In this document: positions 6,907-14,419 of the stretch, in pieces
Position numbering within the stretch: position 1 is the first letter of the stretch
Layout: each line of letters starts with the position of its first letter
NCBI RefSeq assembly: GCF_009908295.1
Contig: NZ_JAAALO010000010.1
Span: 186,001 to 250,000, forward strand
Direction: 5' to 3'
Length of the DNA stretch: 64,000 bases
DNA from: Micromonospora rubida
GTDB taxonomy: Bacteria; Actinomycetota; Actinomycetes; Mycobacteriales; Micromonosporaceae
Program-made: the position numbers and the translations under genes
The notes under the pieces: generated by a model
Told to the model about the DNA's origin: nothing
What the model saw: only the letters and a program-made list of their open reading frames with translations
The model's database searches: none

Positions 6907-9654
6907 ATGCGGAGAGGTCTCGTCGGCGCGGTCACCACCGTGCTGGCCGCCGCCACGGCAGTCGTGGCAGTTCAGTTCACCGTCGCCCCGTCCGCCCCGG
7001 CCGCCGCCGCGGCGGCGGAGCCGTACTCCTGGAAGAACGTCCGGATCGACGGTGGCGGCTTCGTCCCCGGCATCGTGTTCAACCAGACCGAGAAGAACCT
7101 GATCTACGCCCGCACCGACATCGGCGGCGCGTACCGCTGGGAGCAGGCCAGCCAGTCCTGGACGCCGCTGCTCGACTGGGTCGGCCCCGACAAGTGGGGC
7201 TACAACGGCGTGGTCAGCCTGGCCACCGACCCGGTGCAGACCAACCGGGTGTACGCCGCCGTCGGCATGTACACCAACGACTGGGACCCGAACAAGGGCG
7301 CGATCCTGCGCTCGACGGACAAGGGCGCCACCTGGCAGGTCACCGAGCTGCCGTTCAAGAACGGCGGCAACATGCCCGGCCGGGGGATGGGCGAGCGGCT
7401 GGCGGTCGACCCGAACAGGAACAGCGTCCTGTACTACGGCGCCGAGGGCGGCAACGGCCTGTGGCGCAGCATCGACTTCGGGGCGACCTGGGCCAGGGTG
7501 GCGAACTTCCCCAACGTCGGCAACTACCGGGCCGACCCGAACGACAGCAGCGGCTACCAGAGCCAGAACCAGGGCCTGACCTGGGTCAGCTTCGACAAGA
7601 GCACCGGCACGGCCGGCGCCGCCACCCAGACGATCTACGTCGGCGTGGCGGACAAGGAGAACCCGGTCTACCGCAGCACCAACGGCGGCACGACCTGGGA
7701 GCGGATCGCCGGCCAGCCCACCGGCCACCTCGCCCACAAGGGCGTGGTGGACCCGGTCGGCGGCTACCTCTACATCGCCACCAGCGACACCGGCGGCCCG
7801 TACGACGGGGCCAAGGGCGACGTGTGGAAGTTCAACCGGGCCACCGGCGCGTGGACGCGGATCAGCCCGATCCCGTCGTCCAGCACCGACGCGTACTTCG
7901 GCTACTCCGGGCTGACCATCGACCGGCAGAAGCCGAACACCCTCCTGGTGGCCACCCAGATCTCCTGGTGGCCGGACGCCATCTTCTGGCGCAGCACCGA
8001 CGGGGGCGCGACCTGGACCCGGATCTGGGAGTTCGGCAGCTACCCGAACAAGACCAAGAAGTACACGATGGACGTCAGCTCCGTGCCCTGGCTGACCTTC
8101 GGCAGCAACCCGTCCCCGCCGGAGGAGACCCCGAAGCTGGGCTGGATGAACGAGTCGGTGGAGATCGACCCGTTCGACTCCAACCGCTTCCTGTACGGCA
8201 CCGGCGCGACCATCTACGGCAGCACCGACCTGACCAGGTGGGACACCGGCGGCCAACTCACCATCAAGCCGATGGTCAAAGGGCTGGAGGAGACCGCCGT
8301 GCTCGACCTGGTCAGCCCGCCGTCCGGGGCGCCGCTGGTCAGCGCGCTCGGGGACATCGGCGGCTTCCGGCACACCGACCTCGCGGCCGTGCCGCCGATG
8401 ATGTTCACCCAGCCGAACTTCACCAGCACCACCAGCCTCGACTACGCCGAGACCAACCCGTCGGTGCTGGTGCGGGCCGGCAACTTCACCGACGCGGACC
8501 GGCCGGGCGACAGCCACGTCGCGTTCTCCACCGACGGCGGGGGGAACTGGTTCCAGGGCGGCGAGCCGTCCGGGATCAACAACGGCGGCACGGTCGCCGC
8601 GTCCGCCGACGGCAGTCAGTTCGTCTGGGCGCCCGGCGACGCCGGTCAGGCCGTGGTCCGCTCGGTCGGCTTCGGCAACTCCTGGGCCGCGGCCACCGGC
8701 ATCCCGGCCAACGCGGTGGTCGAGTCCGACCGGGTCAACAAGAACAAGTTCTACGGTTTCGGCGGCGGCAGGTTCTACGTCAGCACCAACGGCGGGGCCA
8801 GCTTCGCCGCGTCGGCCGCCACCGGCCTGCCGAGCACCGGCAACGTGAAGTTCAAGGCGCTGCCCGGCAGGGAGGGCGACATCTGGCTGGCCGGCGAGGG
8901 CGGCCTGTGGCACTCCACCGACTCCGGCGCCACCTTCACCAAGCTCGCCAACGTGTCGTCGGCGGTGAACGTCGGCTTCGGCAGGGCGGCCCCCGGGCAG
9001 ACGTACCCGGCGCTGTTCACCCTCGGCACGGTCGACGGCCAGCACGGCGTGTTCCGGTCCGACAACGCCGGCGCGAGCTGGGTCCGGATCAACGACGACA
9101 AGCACCAGTACGGGAACGCGGGCGAGGCGCTGACCGGCGACCCCCGGGTCTACGGCCGGGTCTACCTGGGCACCAACGGCCGGGGCATCCTCGTCGCCGA
9201 CCGGCTCGGCGGCCCGACCACCCCGTCGCCGACCACGCCCGCGCCGACCACCCCGGCACCCACCACCCCCGCGCCGACGACGCCCCCGCCCACCACGCCC
9301 CCGCCCACCACGCCTCCGCCGTCCCCGACCACGCCGGCACCGGTCGGCGGTTGCACGGCGACGTACAAGGTGACCGGCTCCTGGTCGGGCGGCTTCCAGG
9401 GTGAGGTGACCGTCAGGAACAACGGGGCACCGAGCAGTGCCTGGTCGGTGGCCTGGAACTACGCCGACGGGCAGCGGATCACCCAGCTCTGGGGCGGCTC
9501 GTTCACCCAGACCGGCACCCAGGTCGTGGTGCGGGACGCCGGCTGGAACGGTGCCCTCGGCACCGGCGCCAGCACCAGTTTCGGCCTCCTCGGCAGCGTC
9601 ACCGGGGCGAACTCGGTGCCGGTGCTGAGCTGCACCGCAACCGCCGCCCGCTAG
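6907..9654 (+). CDS. Secreted GH74 xyloglucanase with C-terminal CBM2
   Basis: The 915-residue protein has a signal peptide (residues 1 to about 36, 'APAAAAAAEP') and a large GH74 region made of two seven-bladed propellers rich in 'STDGGATW'-type Asp-box motifs. The two catalytic aspartates expected for the family are present: D71 in 'ARTDIGGAYRW' and D483 in 'SALGDIGGFRH'. A Pro/Thr linker of repeated TTPAP/TTPPP units (about residues 775-815) leads to a family 2 carbohydrate-binding module ('CTATYKVTGSWSGGFQGEVTV ... C') ending at the stop. GH74 enzymes cleave xyloglucan, and CBM2 binds cellulose, so this is a secreted plant-cell-wall hydrolase. A GAGAGGA ribosome-binding site precedes the ATG; a CebR-like operator lies upstream. 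Confidence 0.94.
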   Translation: MRRGLVGAVTTVLAAATAVVAVQFTVAPSAPAAAAAAEPYSWKNVRIDGGGFVPGIVFNQTEKNLIYARTDIGGAYRWEQASQSWTPLLDWVGPDKWGYNGVVSLATDPVQTNRVYAAVGMYTNDWDPNKGAILRSTDKGATWQVTELPFKNGGNMPGRGMGERLAVDPNRNSVLYYGAEGGNGLWRSIDFGATWARVANFPNVGNYRADPNDSSGYQSQNQGLTWVSFDKSTGTAGAATQTIYVGVADKENPVYRSTNGGTTWERIAGQPTGHLAHKGVVDPVGGYLYIATSDTGGPYDGAKGDVWKFNRATGAWTRISPIPSSSTDAYFGYSGLTIDRQKPNTLLVATQISWWPDAIFWRSTDGGATWTRIWEFGSYPNKTKKYTMDVSSVPWLTFGSNPSPPEETPKLGWMNESVEIDPFDSNRFLYGTGATIYGSTDLTRWDTGGQLTIKPMVKGLEETAVLDLVSPPSGAPLVSALGDIGGFRHTDLAAVPPMMFTQPNFTSTTSLDYAETNPSVLVRAGNFTDADRPGDSHVAFSTDGGGNWFQGGEPSGINNGGTVAASADGSQFVWAPGDAGQAVVRSVGFGNSWAAATGIPANAVVESDRVNKNKFYGFGGGRFYVSTNGGASFAASAATGLPSTGNVKFKALPGREGDIWLAGEGGLWHSTDSGATFTKLANVSSAVNVGFGRAAPGQTYPALFTLGTVDGQHGVFRSDNAGASWVRINDDKHQYGNAGEALTGDPRVYGRVYLGTNGRGILVADRLGGPTTPSPTTPAPTTPAPTTPAPTTPPPTTPPPTTPPPSPTTPAPVGGCTATYKVTGSWSGGFQGEVTVRNNGAPSSAWSVAWNYADGQRITQLWGGSFTQTGTQVVVRDAGWNGALGTGASTSFGLLGSVTGANSVPVLSCTATAAR

Positions 9655-9660
9655 CCACGG

Positions 9661-9845
9661 TTGGCCCAGCCCGGTTCTCGGCTGGTTGGTCGGCCCGCCC
9701 CAGTCCGGTTCTCGGCTGGTCGGTCGGCCCGGCCCGGTTCTCGGCTGGTCGGCCCGGTTCTCGGCTGGTCGGTCGGCCCGCCCCAGCCCGGTTCTCGGCT
9801 GGTCGGTCGGCCCGGCCCGGTCCTCGGCTGGTCGGCCCGGTGGCG
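9661..9845. repeat. Six imperfect tandem copies of a ~20-40-bp GC-rich unit
   Basis: The core GGTTCTCGGCTGGT (one copy GGTCCTCGG) occurs six times, separated by variable CGGTCGGCCCG-type spacers, directly after the GH74 gene stop. It lies between convergent genes. Open frames across it only translate the repeat and are not credible genes. It probably arose by slippage; a role in transcript ending cannot be excluded. Confidence 0.85.
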
Positions 9846-9881
9846 CGGCGGTCTCCCGTCGCGCCACCGGGGCCGGGCGGG

Positions 9882-10289
9882 TCAGCCGTCGAGGCCGACG
9901 GGGGAGTCGGGCCGGTCGACGTCGACGAACTCGACGTCGTCGGCGTCGCGGTAATCCCGGCCGGCGACGGCCCGCGCGGCCGACCCCGCAGCCCAACCGA
10001 CCGCCGCGCCGACCAGCGCGGCGCCGATCAGCAGCGTCCAGGGCAGGGCCGGGCGGCGGCCGGCGAGCGAGTCGAAGGCCCGCAACGCCCGGCGGCGGGC
10101 CTCCTCGGCCGCGGAGCCGACCAGGTCGCCGGCGTCATCGGCGAGGCCCGAACCGTTGCGGCGGGCCGAGCGGGCGGTGTCCCGGACGCTGTCCCCGGCG
10201 GAGCTGACGGTGGAGACCAGGTGCTGCCACGCCTGGTCCGCGATCCGCTCGGGCTTGCTGCGGCGTTCCAGCAGATCGGTTCCGAACAT
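9882..10289 (-). CDS. Small membrane-anchored protein, function unknown
   Basis: Encodes 135 residues: a charged, helical N-terminal half (about 1-80, 'DQAWQHLVSTVSSAGDSVRDTARSARR'), one glycine-zipper transmembrane segment at about 84-108 ('LPWTLLIGAALVGAAVGWAAGSAARAV'), and an acidic tail ('DADDVEFVDVDRPDS'). A GGAGG ribosome-binding site lies 7-8 bases before the ATG. The layout resembles small actinobacterial proteins related to the YtxH/DUF883 type (amphipathic helix plus Gly-rich membrane helix), but I do not recognise a named family. Confidence 0.75.
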   Translation of the reverse strand: MFGTDLLERRSKPERIADQAWQHLVSTVSSAGDSVRDTARSARRNGSGLADDAGDLVGSAAEEARRRALRAFDSLAGRRPALPWTLLIGAALVGAAVGWAAGSAARAVAGRDYRDADDVEFVDVDRPDSPVGLDG

Positions 10290-10496
10290 CGTTCCTACCT
10301 CCTCGGGGTGCCGAAGCTTGCGGCCACTTCGGACTTTCGGCTAGGGCAGGGCTCGGGCGCCCCGCCCACCGGCGTGGTCCGGCGGTCTGTCCGGCGGTCC
10401 GCCCGTCCGCCCATCCGGGCAGTGCCCCGCCGGACCCGGCCGCAAACCCGGCTCGGCCGATGGCTGCCCCGTCCGGCGGCGGCCCGCCGGCGGTGG

Positions 10497-10640
10497 TCAG
10501 CGGACGGACACCACCACAGCGCCACGGGCGAAGTCGTCGTCGTCGTCATCGTCGTCGTCACCCGCGCCGCCGAAGCCGCAGGCCAGCATGAGAGCGAGCA
10601 ACACGCCGACGCCGGCGAGGCCGGCCAGTTTCCGGATCAT
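10497..10640 (-). CDS. 47-residue exported or membrane peptide with poly-aspartate run
   Basis: The peptide starts 'MIRKLAGLAGVGVLLALMLACGFGG', a hydrophobic segment ending in a cysteine that resembles a weak lipobox (MLAC), followed by nine consecutive Asp residues and a short tail. A GGAAGGACC ribosome-binding site lies 5 bases before the ATG, which decides this start over longer in-frame extensions. It could be a tiny lipoprotein or a membrane peptide with an acidic, possibly cation-binding tail. It is too small for homology claims. Confidence 0.6.
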   Translation of the reverse strand: MIRKLAGLAGVGVLLALMLACGFGGAGDDDDDDDDDFARGAVVVSVR

Positions 10641-10993
10641 GAGTGGTCCTTCCGTGGTACCGGGTGACGGACGCCACCGAGCGTAGGTGGGGCGGGCAAC
10701 GGTGGCGGGTCGCCCGCCGTGACCTCCCTCAACCGGTCCCGCGAGGCGCGCCCGGCGCACAATGTGCGCGCGAAGGTCGGGGGTCACCGTTACCCTGGGT
10801 CGGCGACATCGGCTCCCGGGCCGATCGTCCGCTGAGCAGGACCTGAAAAGTCCGGATAAGGGCCAGCCCGCCGTGCCCTGATCCAGGAATTGCTCATCCC
10901 GAGGGGTGGCGACCGAGGCCGTCGGAGGAATACTCTCGGTCGCGGCCCGCGTACTGATGAGGCGCCCGTGAATGGGCGAGTGGAGGTGCTCGC
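10641..10993. other. 353-bp intergenic region, divergent
   Basis: No gene is supported here. It holds the control regions of the small poly-Asp peptide (leftward) and the STAS protein (rightward). GGAAT at about 10926 and CGTAC at about 10950 could be an ECF-sigma-like pair before the STAS gene, but this is weak. No riboswitch or tRNA was recognised. Confidence 0.5.
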
Positions 10994-11368
10994 GTGAGCC
11001 TGTCGATCGTGAAGTCGGTCCTGTCGGGTGGTGTCATCGAGATCGTCCCGCGCGGCGAGATCGACGTCGACACCGCGTACGAGGTGCGCGAAGCCATCGC
11101 AGAGGTGCTCGCCAAGGGGCGTCCCGCCCGCATCGAGCTCAACATGCGCCTCGTCACCTTCATCGACTCCGTCGGAATCAGCGCGATGGTGGCCGGTTTC
11201 CAGACCGCCGAGGTCAGCAGCGTGAAGCTGGTCGTCACCGAGCCGAGCCGGTTCGTGCACCGGCAGCTCTGGGTGACCGGGCTGCTCGGCCTGTTCGGCG
11301 CCCCGGAGCCCTACTACGCCGGCGCCGCCGCCGCCGCACCCGCCCCCGAGGCGCTGCCGGGCGCCTGA
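10994..11368 (+). CDS. STAS-domain anti-sigma factor antagonist
   Basis: The 124-residue protein carries a STAS domain (about residues 5-100) with the typical start 'VIEIVPRGEIDVDTAYEVREAI' and the phosphorylation-site segment 'TFIDSVGISAMV', where S59 is the residue expected to be phosphorylated by a partner kinase. Such proteins bind and neutralise anti-sigma factors, releasing stress sigma factors. The last about 20 residues are an Ala/Pro tail. The GTG start is preceded by GGAGG. No anti-sigma kinase or sigma gene is adjacent, so the partner is unknown. Confidence 0.88.
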   Translation: MSLSIVKSVLSGGVIEIVPRGEIDVDTAYEVREAIAEVLAKGRPARIELNMRLVTFIDSVGISAMVAGFQTAEVSSVKLVVTEPSRFVHRQLWVTGLLGLFGAPEPYYAGAAAAAPAPEALPGA

Positions 11369-11450
11369 CGGCCACCCGGTTGGCCGGGGGCGATACGCCG
11401 CCGGGTCGGTTCGCCCTGGATGGGCGGGGGTCCTTCCCTCCGGAGGCCGG

Positions 11451-11939
11451 GTGGGGGACGATCGGGGTGTGCTTCGGCGAGACACCTTCCAGTACTCGGT
11501 CCAGGCCCGCTGCCCACGGGCCGAGGCGGTGGCGCTGCTCGGCGACCTGGCCCGGCAGGGTGAGCTGCATCCGCTGATCACGCGGGTGCGCCGGCTGCCG
11601 CCCCGACCGGGCGCCCGGGCCAGTTACGCCATCACCGACCGGCTCGCCGCCGGGCCGCTGCGCTTCCCGGTGACGTACGAGGCGGATGTGCTGGTCGTCA
11701 CCGACGACGAGATCGTCACGGTGGCCCGGCAGCGGCCGGCCACCACCGTGCGCAACCGCACCCGGCTGCGTGACGAGCCGGGCGGGGTAATCCGGATCGA
11801 CGTGGAGATCACTCTCGCCGCCCCGGCGCCGCTGTTCCGGTACGCCTTCCGGCAGGCCCGCTCGGCGCACCTCGGGCTGGCCCGGAGGCTGGGCGAGGTG
11901 CTGGACCGCGCCGGGGACGGCCCGGCCCGGACGGACTGA
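11451..11939 (+). CDS. SRPBCC (polyketide cyclase/START-like) family protein
   Basis: Encodes 162 residues with the helix-grip pattern of the SRPBCC superfamily: an N-terminal strand 'DTFQYSVQARCPRAEAVALLGDL', the central 'YEADVLVVTDDEIVTVAR' and 'VIRIDVEITLAAPAPLFRYAFRQARSAH', ending in a long C-terminal helix. Members bind hydrophobic ligands; the ligand here is unknown. The GTG at 11451 has GGAGG just upstream; GTG at 11469 is an alternative. It lies 82 bp downstream of the STAS gene on the same strand. Confidence 0.7.
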   Translation: MGDDRGVLRRDTFQYSVQARCPRAEAVALLGDLARQGELHPLITRVRRLPPRPGARASYAITDRLAAGPLRFPVTYEADVLVVTDDEIVTVARQRPATTVRNRTRLRDEPGGVIRIDVEITLAAPAPLFRYAFRQARSAHLGLARRLGEVLDRAGDGPARTD

Positions 11940-12035
11940 GCGGCGCGGCCGGGCCAGCCGCAGCCCGGTCCCACGGCTTGTGCGCGTGGCGTCCGGTGGC
12001 CCCGGGTGGAGGGTAGGGCCACCGGACGCGCGCGG

Positions 12036-13112
12036 TCAGTACACCGACAGGTGCACGTGGTTGGTGTGGTCGCTGGACGGGTCCCCGTTGCCCCCGCTGT
12101 ACGACTTCCAGCCGCTGCTGGGCAGCCAGATCTGCTTGAACCAGATCACGTACAGGACGGCGAGGTTGTCGGCGTTGCGGATGAAGTACGCCGACAGGTT
12201 GTTGCCGTAGGTGCGGTCCCCGCCGGAGGCCACCCCGCCGAAGCCGCCCTTCTGGGCGGCGAAGTCGCACGCCCGCCCCTTGGGATGCTCGCCGGAGCCG
12301 CTGGGCCGGTGGCAGGAGACGTACCGGGTGAAGCCGGCCGCCTTGGCCTGTTGGAGCGCGTGCAGCGTCCGTGGGGTGATGCAGCCGCTGGCCGGGGTCG
12401 GGTCGTTCACGCTGCACGACTCCGACGGCCAGGAACCGTCGGAGTTGCGCTTCGCCGGGGTGGCGTTCGCGCTGGAGGTGCCCCGGTTGGACCCGCCGCC
12501 GCTGACGCTGGCCTTCTCGTTGGCCACGGTCAGGGCCTGCTCGGCCTGATCCTTGCGTTTTGCCATCACGGTGACCTGCTTGCGCTGCTCGCGGATCTCC
12601 CCGTCGAGGGCCAGCCGGGTATTGGCGGCCTGGTCCCGGGTCTCCAGCAGGTCGCGCAGCGCCCGGTCCTCGTTGGTGGCGACCGCGTCCAGCGCGGCGA
12701 CCCGGTCCAGGAAGCCACCAGGGCTGGTGCTGTTGAGCAGCGCGGACACCGGGCTGAGCCGGCCCGATTTGTACGCCACACCGGCGATCTCGTCGACCTT
12801 GGCGCCGCGTACGGTCAGCTCCGCCTCGACCGTCTTGAGCTGGCTGCCGAGCTGCTGCTGCCGCTTGACCGAGCGGGCCAGGGCGCTCTTGGCGTCCAGG
12901 TAGCCCTTGCTGGCAGCCTCGAGCTGGGCACGCAGGGCCGGGGTGCCGCCCTCCTCGTCCTGGCCGGGCGCGGCGGCGCGCAGGCCGGTGGGCGGGGCCG
13001 CGCCGGCCAGGGCCACCGGCCCGAACCCGAGGCCGACGGCGAGCGTCAGCGCCAGCATCGCCGCCATCCGGGCGGCGGTCCTTCGTACAGGTGCCACTAC
13101 TGGCATACGCAT
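12036..13112 (-). CDS. Secreted coiled-coil protein with C-terminal peptidase-like (ARB_07466/M15-like) domain
   Basis: Encodes 358 residues: a signal peptide (1 to about 38, 'MLALTLAVGLGFGPVALAGAAP'), a long coiled coil (about 58-205, rich in K/Q/E), a Ser/Gly/Asn linker, and a compact C-terminal domain. That domain contains 'HPKGRACDFA' and a final 'DHTNHVHLSVY', the His/Asp metal-site pattern of D,D-peptidase-like (M15/ARB_07466) folds. The layout resembles actinobacterial cell-wall remodelling proteins with an N-terminal coil that restrains a wall-active domain. A second ATG two codons in (13106) has better spacing from GGAAGG. A c-di-AMP-type riboswitch precedes it. Confidence 0.85.
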   Translation of the reverse strand: MRMPVVAPVRRTAARMAAMLALTLAVGLGFGPVALAGAAPPTGLRAAAPGQDEEGGTPALRAQLEAASKGYLDAKSALARSVKRQQQLGSQLKTVEAELTVRGAKVDEIAGVAYKSGRLSPVSALLNSTSPGGFLDRVAALDAVATNEDRALRDLLETRDQAANTRLALDGEIREQRKQVTVMAKRKDQAEQALTVANEKASVSGGGSNRGTSSANATPAKRNSDGSWPSESCSVNDPTPASGCITPRTLHALQQAKAAGFTRYVSCHRPSGSGEHPKGRACDFAAQKGGFGGVASGGDRTYGNNLSAYFIRNADNLAVLYVIWFKQIWLPSSGWKSYSGGNGDPSSDHTNHVHLSVY

Positions 13113-13125
13113 GTCCTTCCGTCAG

Positions 13126-13236
13126 CCGCCGACCGGGTTAGCTGACGGGTTCGGGACGGAAGATCCCTACCGCTCATGCGGATGCACCCCACGAACATGG
13201 TTCCCCGGCTCGCCAGGAGGCGATTAGGCGGCGGTC
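13126..13236 (-). promoter_or_regulatory. Cyclic-di-AMP (ydaO/yuaA-type) riboswitch
   Basis: Read on the minus strand, the leader holds the conserved elements of actinobacterial ydaO riboswitches in order: 'GAGCCGGGGAACC', then 'GTGGGGTGCAT', a short hairpin, then 'CCCGAACCCGTCAGCTAACC' followed by a closing 'CGGCGG' (13131-13126) that can pair with 'CCGCCG' (13234-13229). In actinomycetes this element commonly precedes genes for secreted cell-wall hydrolases and Rpf-type proteins, as here. Recognition is by eye; exact edges are uncertain by about 10 bases. Confidence 0.85.
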
Positions 13237-13393
13237 ACCGCAGGCGCCGGAGGGCGCCGCCCGGCGGAGACCGGATGAGAGCCTACCGGTGCGGATGGGT
13301 CGCCCGCTGCATCCGTGACGGACGGTGCGTGGACCAATGCGCTTAAAACCGGCATGAAGGCACAATACACCACCTGATTGATGGGCGCGGGTA

Positions 13394-14362
13394 TCACCAG
13401 CCGGTCGGTCCGCAGGGGCCCGCCGAGGCCCCGGGCTCCACCTGCAACGTGGCGTGCTCGATGTGAAAGTCCTCGTGCAGGGCGGTGCGGGCCGCGGTCA
13501 GCACCGCGCCCACCTCGGCATCCGACGCCATGGTCAGGTGGGCCGAGGCGACCTCCATGCCGGAGGTCAGCGTCCAGACGTGCAGGTCGTGCACCTCGAC
13601 CACGCCGGGCACCGCCGCCAGCCGGTCGTGCACCGCGGTCACCTGGAGATGTTCCGGCGCGGCCTGCACCAGGATGCGCACGGCGGCCTGCCCGAGCCGC
13701 CAGGTGCGGGGCAGGATGAACACGCCGATCGCGACGGCCACCAGTGGGTCCGCCCACCACCAGTCGGTGACGGTGATCAGCACGGCGGCGCCGATCACCC
13801 CGACCGACCCGAGCAGGTCGCCCAGCACCTCCAGGTACGCCCCGCGCATGTTGAGGCTCTCCTTCGCCCCACTGCGCAGCAGGGCGAACGCGGCCACGTT
13901 GGCGAGCAGGCCCAGCGTCGCCACCACGAGCATCGGGCCGGCGGTCACCTCGGGCGGGTCGCCGAACCGGCGGAGCGCCTCGACGAGGACGTAGACCGCG
14001 ACGCCGCTGAGCAGGACGGCGTTGCCGAGCGCGGCGAGCACCTCCAGCCGGTAGAGCCCGAAGGTGCGCTGGGGGTCGGTGGTGGCCCGCCGGGTGGCGG
14101 TGATCGCGGCCAGCGCCATGCCGATGCCGAGCACGTCGGTGAACATGTGCCCGGCGTCGGAGAGCAGCGCCAGCGAGCCGGTGCCGAAGGCGGCCACCGC
14201 CTCGACGATCATCAGGGCGGCGAGCAGCGCGAAGGCCGCCCAGAGCCGCCCGGAGTGGCGGTTCGCGGCGTTCGCCACCGCGCCGTGGTGGTCATGACCT
14301 GCGCCCACGCCAACACCCTCCGTCCCCGATCCGGCCCCGGCCCCGGCCCAATGTATGCTCAC
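13394..14362 (-). CDS. Cation diffusion facilitator (CDF) family metal exporter
   Basis: The 322-residue protein has six transmembrane helices and a C-terminal cytoplasmic dimerisation domain ('VHDLHVWTLTSGMEVASAHLTM'). Transport-site residues are visible: 'SDAGHMFTD' in helix 2 (D69, H72, D76) and 'YLEVLGD' in helix 5 (E178, D182). Most zinc exporters of the family have His at the 178 position; Glu is seen in some actinobacterial members. The N-terminus has a small His cluster 'HDHH'. The role is proton-coupled efflux of Zn, Co or Cd. The GTG start lies inside a 9-bp inverted repeat, and no ribosome-binding site is seen. Confidence 0.9.
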   Translation of the reverse strand: MSIHWAGAGAGSGTEGVGVGAGHDHHGAVANAANRHSGRLWAAFALLAALMIVEAVAAFGTGSLALLSDAGHMFTDVLGIGMALAAITATRRATTDPQRTFGLYRLEVLAALGNAVLLSGVAVYVLVEALRRFGDPPEVTAGPMLVVATLGLLANVAAFALLRSGAKESLNMRGAYLEVLGDLLGSVGVIGAAVLITVTDWWWADPLVAVAIGVFILPRTWRLGQAAVRILVQAAPEHLQVTAVHDRLAAVPGVVEVHDLHVWTLTSGMEVASAHLTMASDAEVGAVLTAARTALHEDFHIEHATLQVEPGASAGPCGPTGW

Positions 14363-14377
14363 ATCGCTATGTGTGCA
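14356..14377. promoter_or_regulatory. 22-bp near-perfect palindrome over the CDF start codon
   Basis: TGCTCACAT (14356-14364) and ATGTGTGCA (14369-14377) are inverted repeats with 8 of 9 matches and a 4-base spacer; the start codon (14360-14362) lies within the left arm. Size and position suit a metal-responsive ArsR/SmtB-type repressor site. No regulator gene is adjacent, so the regulator is unknown. Confidence 0.5.
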
Positions 14378-14419
14378 AGTAAAAGTCCGGCGTCCGACCG
14401 AGACGGGGGTGCCGGCCGG

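Noticed and set aside
9661..9954. Plus-strand frame of 97 codons
   Set aside because: It translates a tandem repeat (GSRLVGRP units) and overlaps the well-supported leftward small membrane protein gene.
6877..9996. Minus-strand open frame of more than 1000 codons opposite the GH74 gene
   Set aside because: Composition is repetitive R/G/V/A and the plus strand encodes a clear GH74-CBM2 protein with signal peptide and catalytic residues.
10497..10787. Longer 96-codon version of the poly-Asp peptide
   Set aside because: The internal ATG at 10640 has a good ribosome-binding site; the upstream extension is Arg/Pro/Gly-rich and lacks one.
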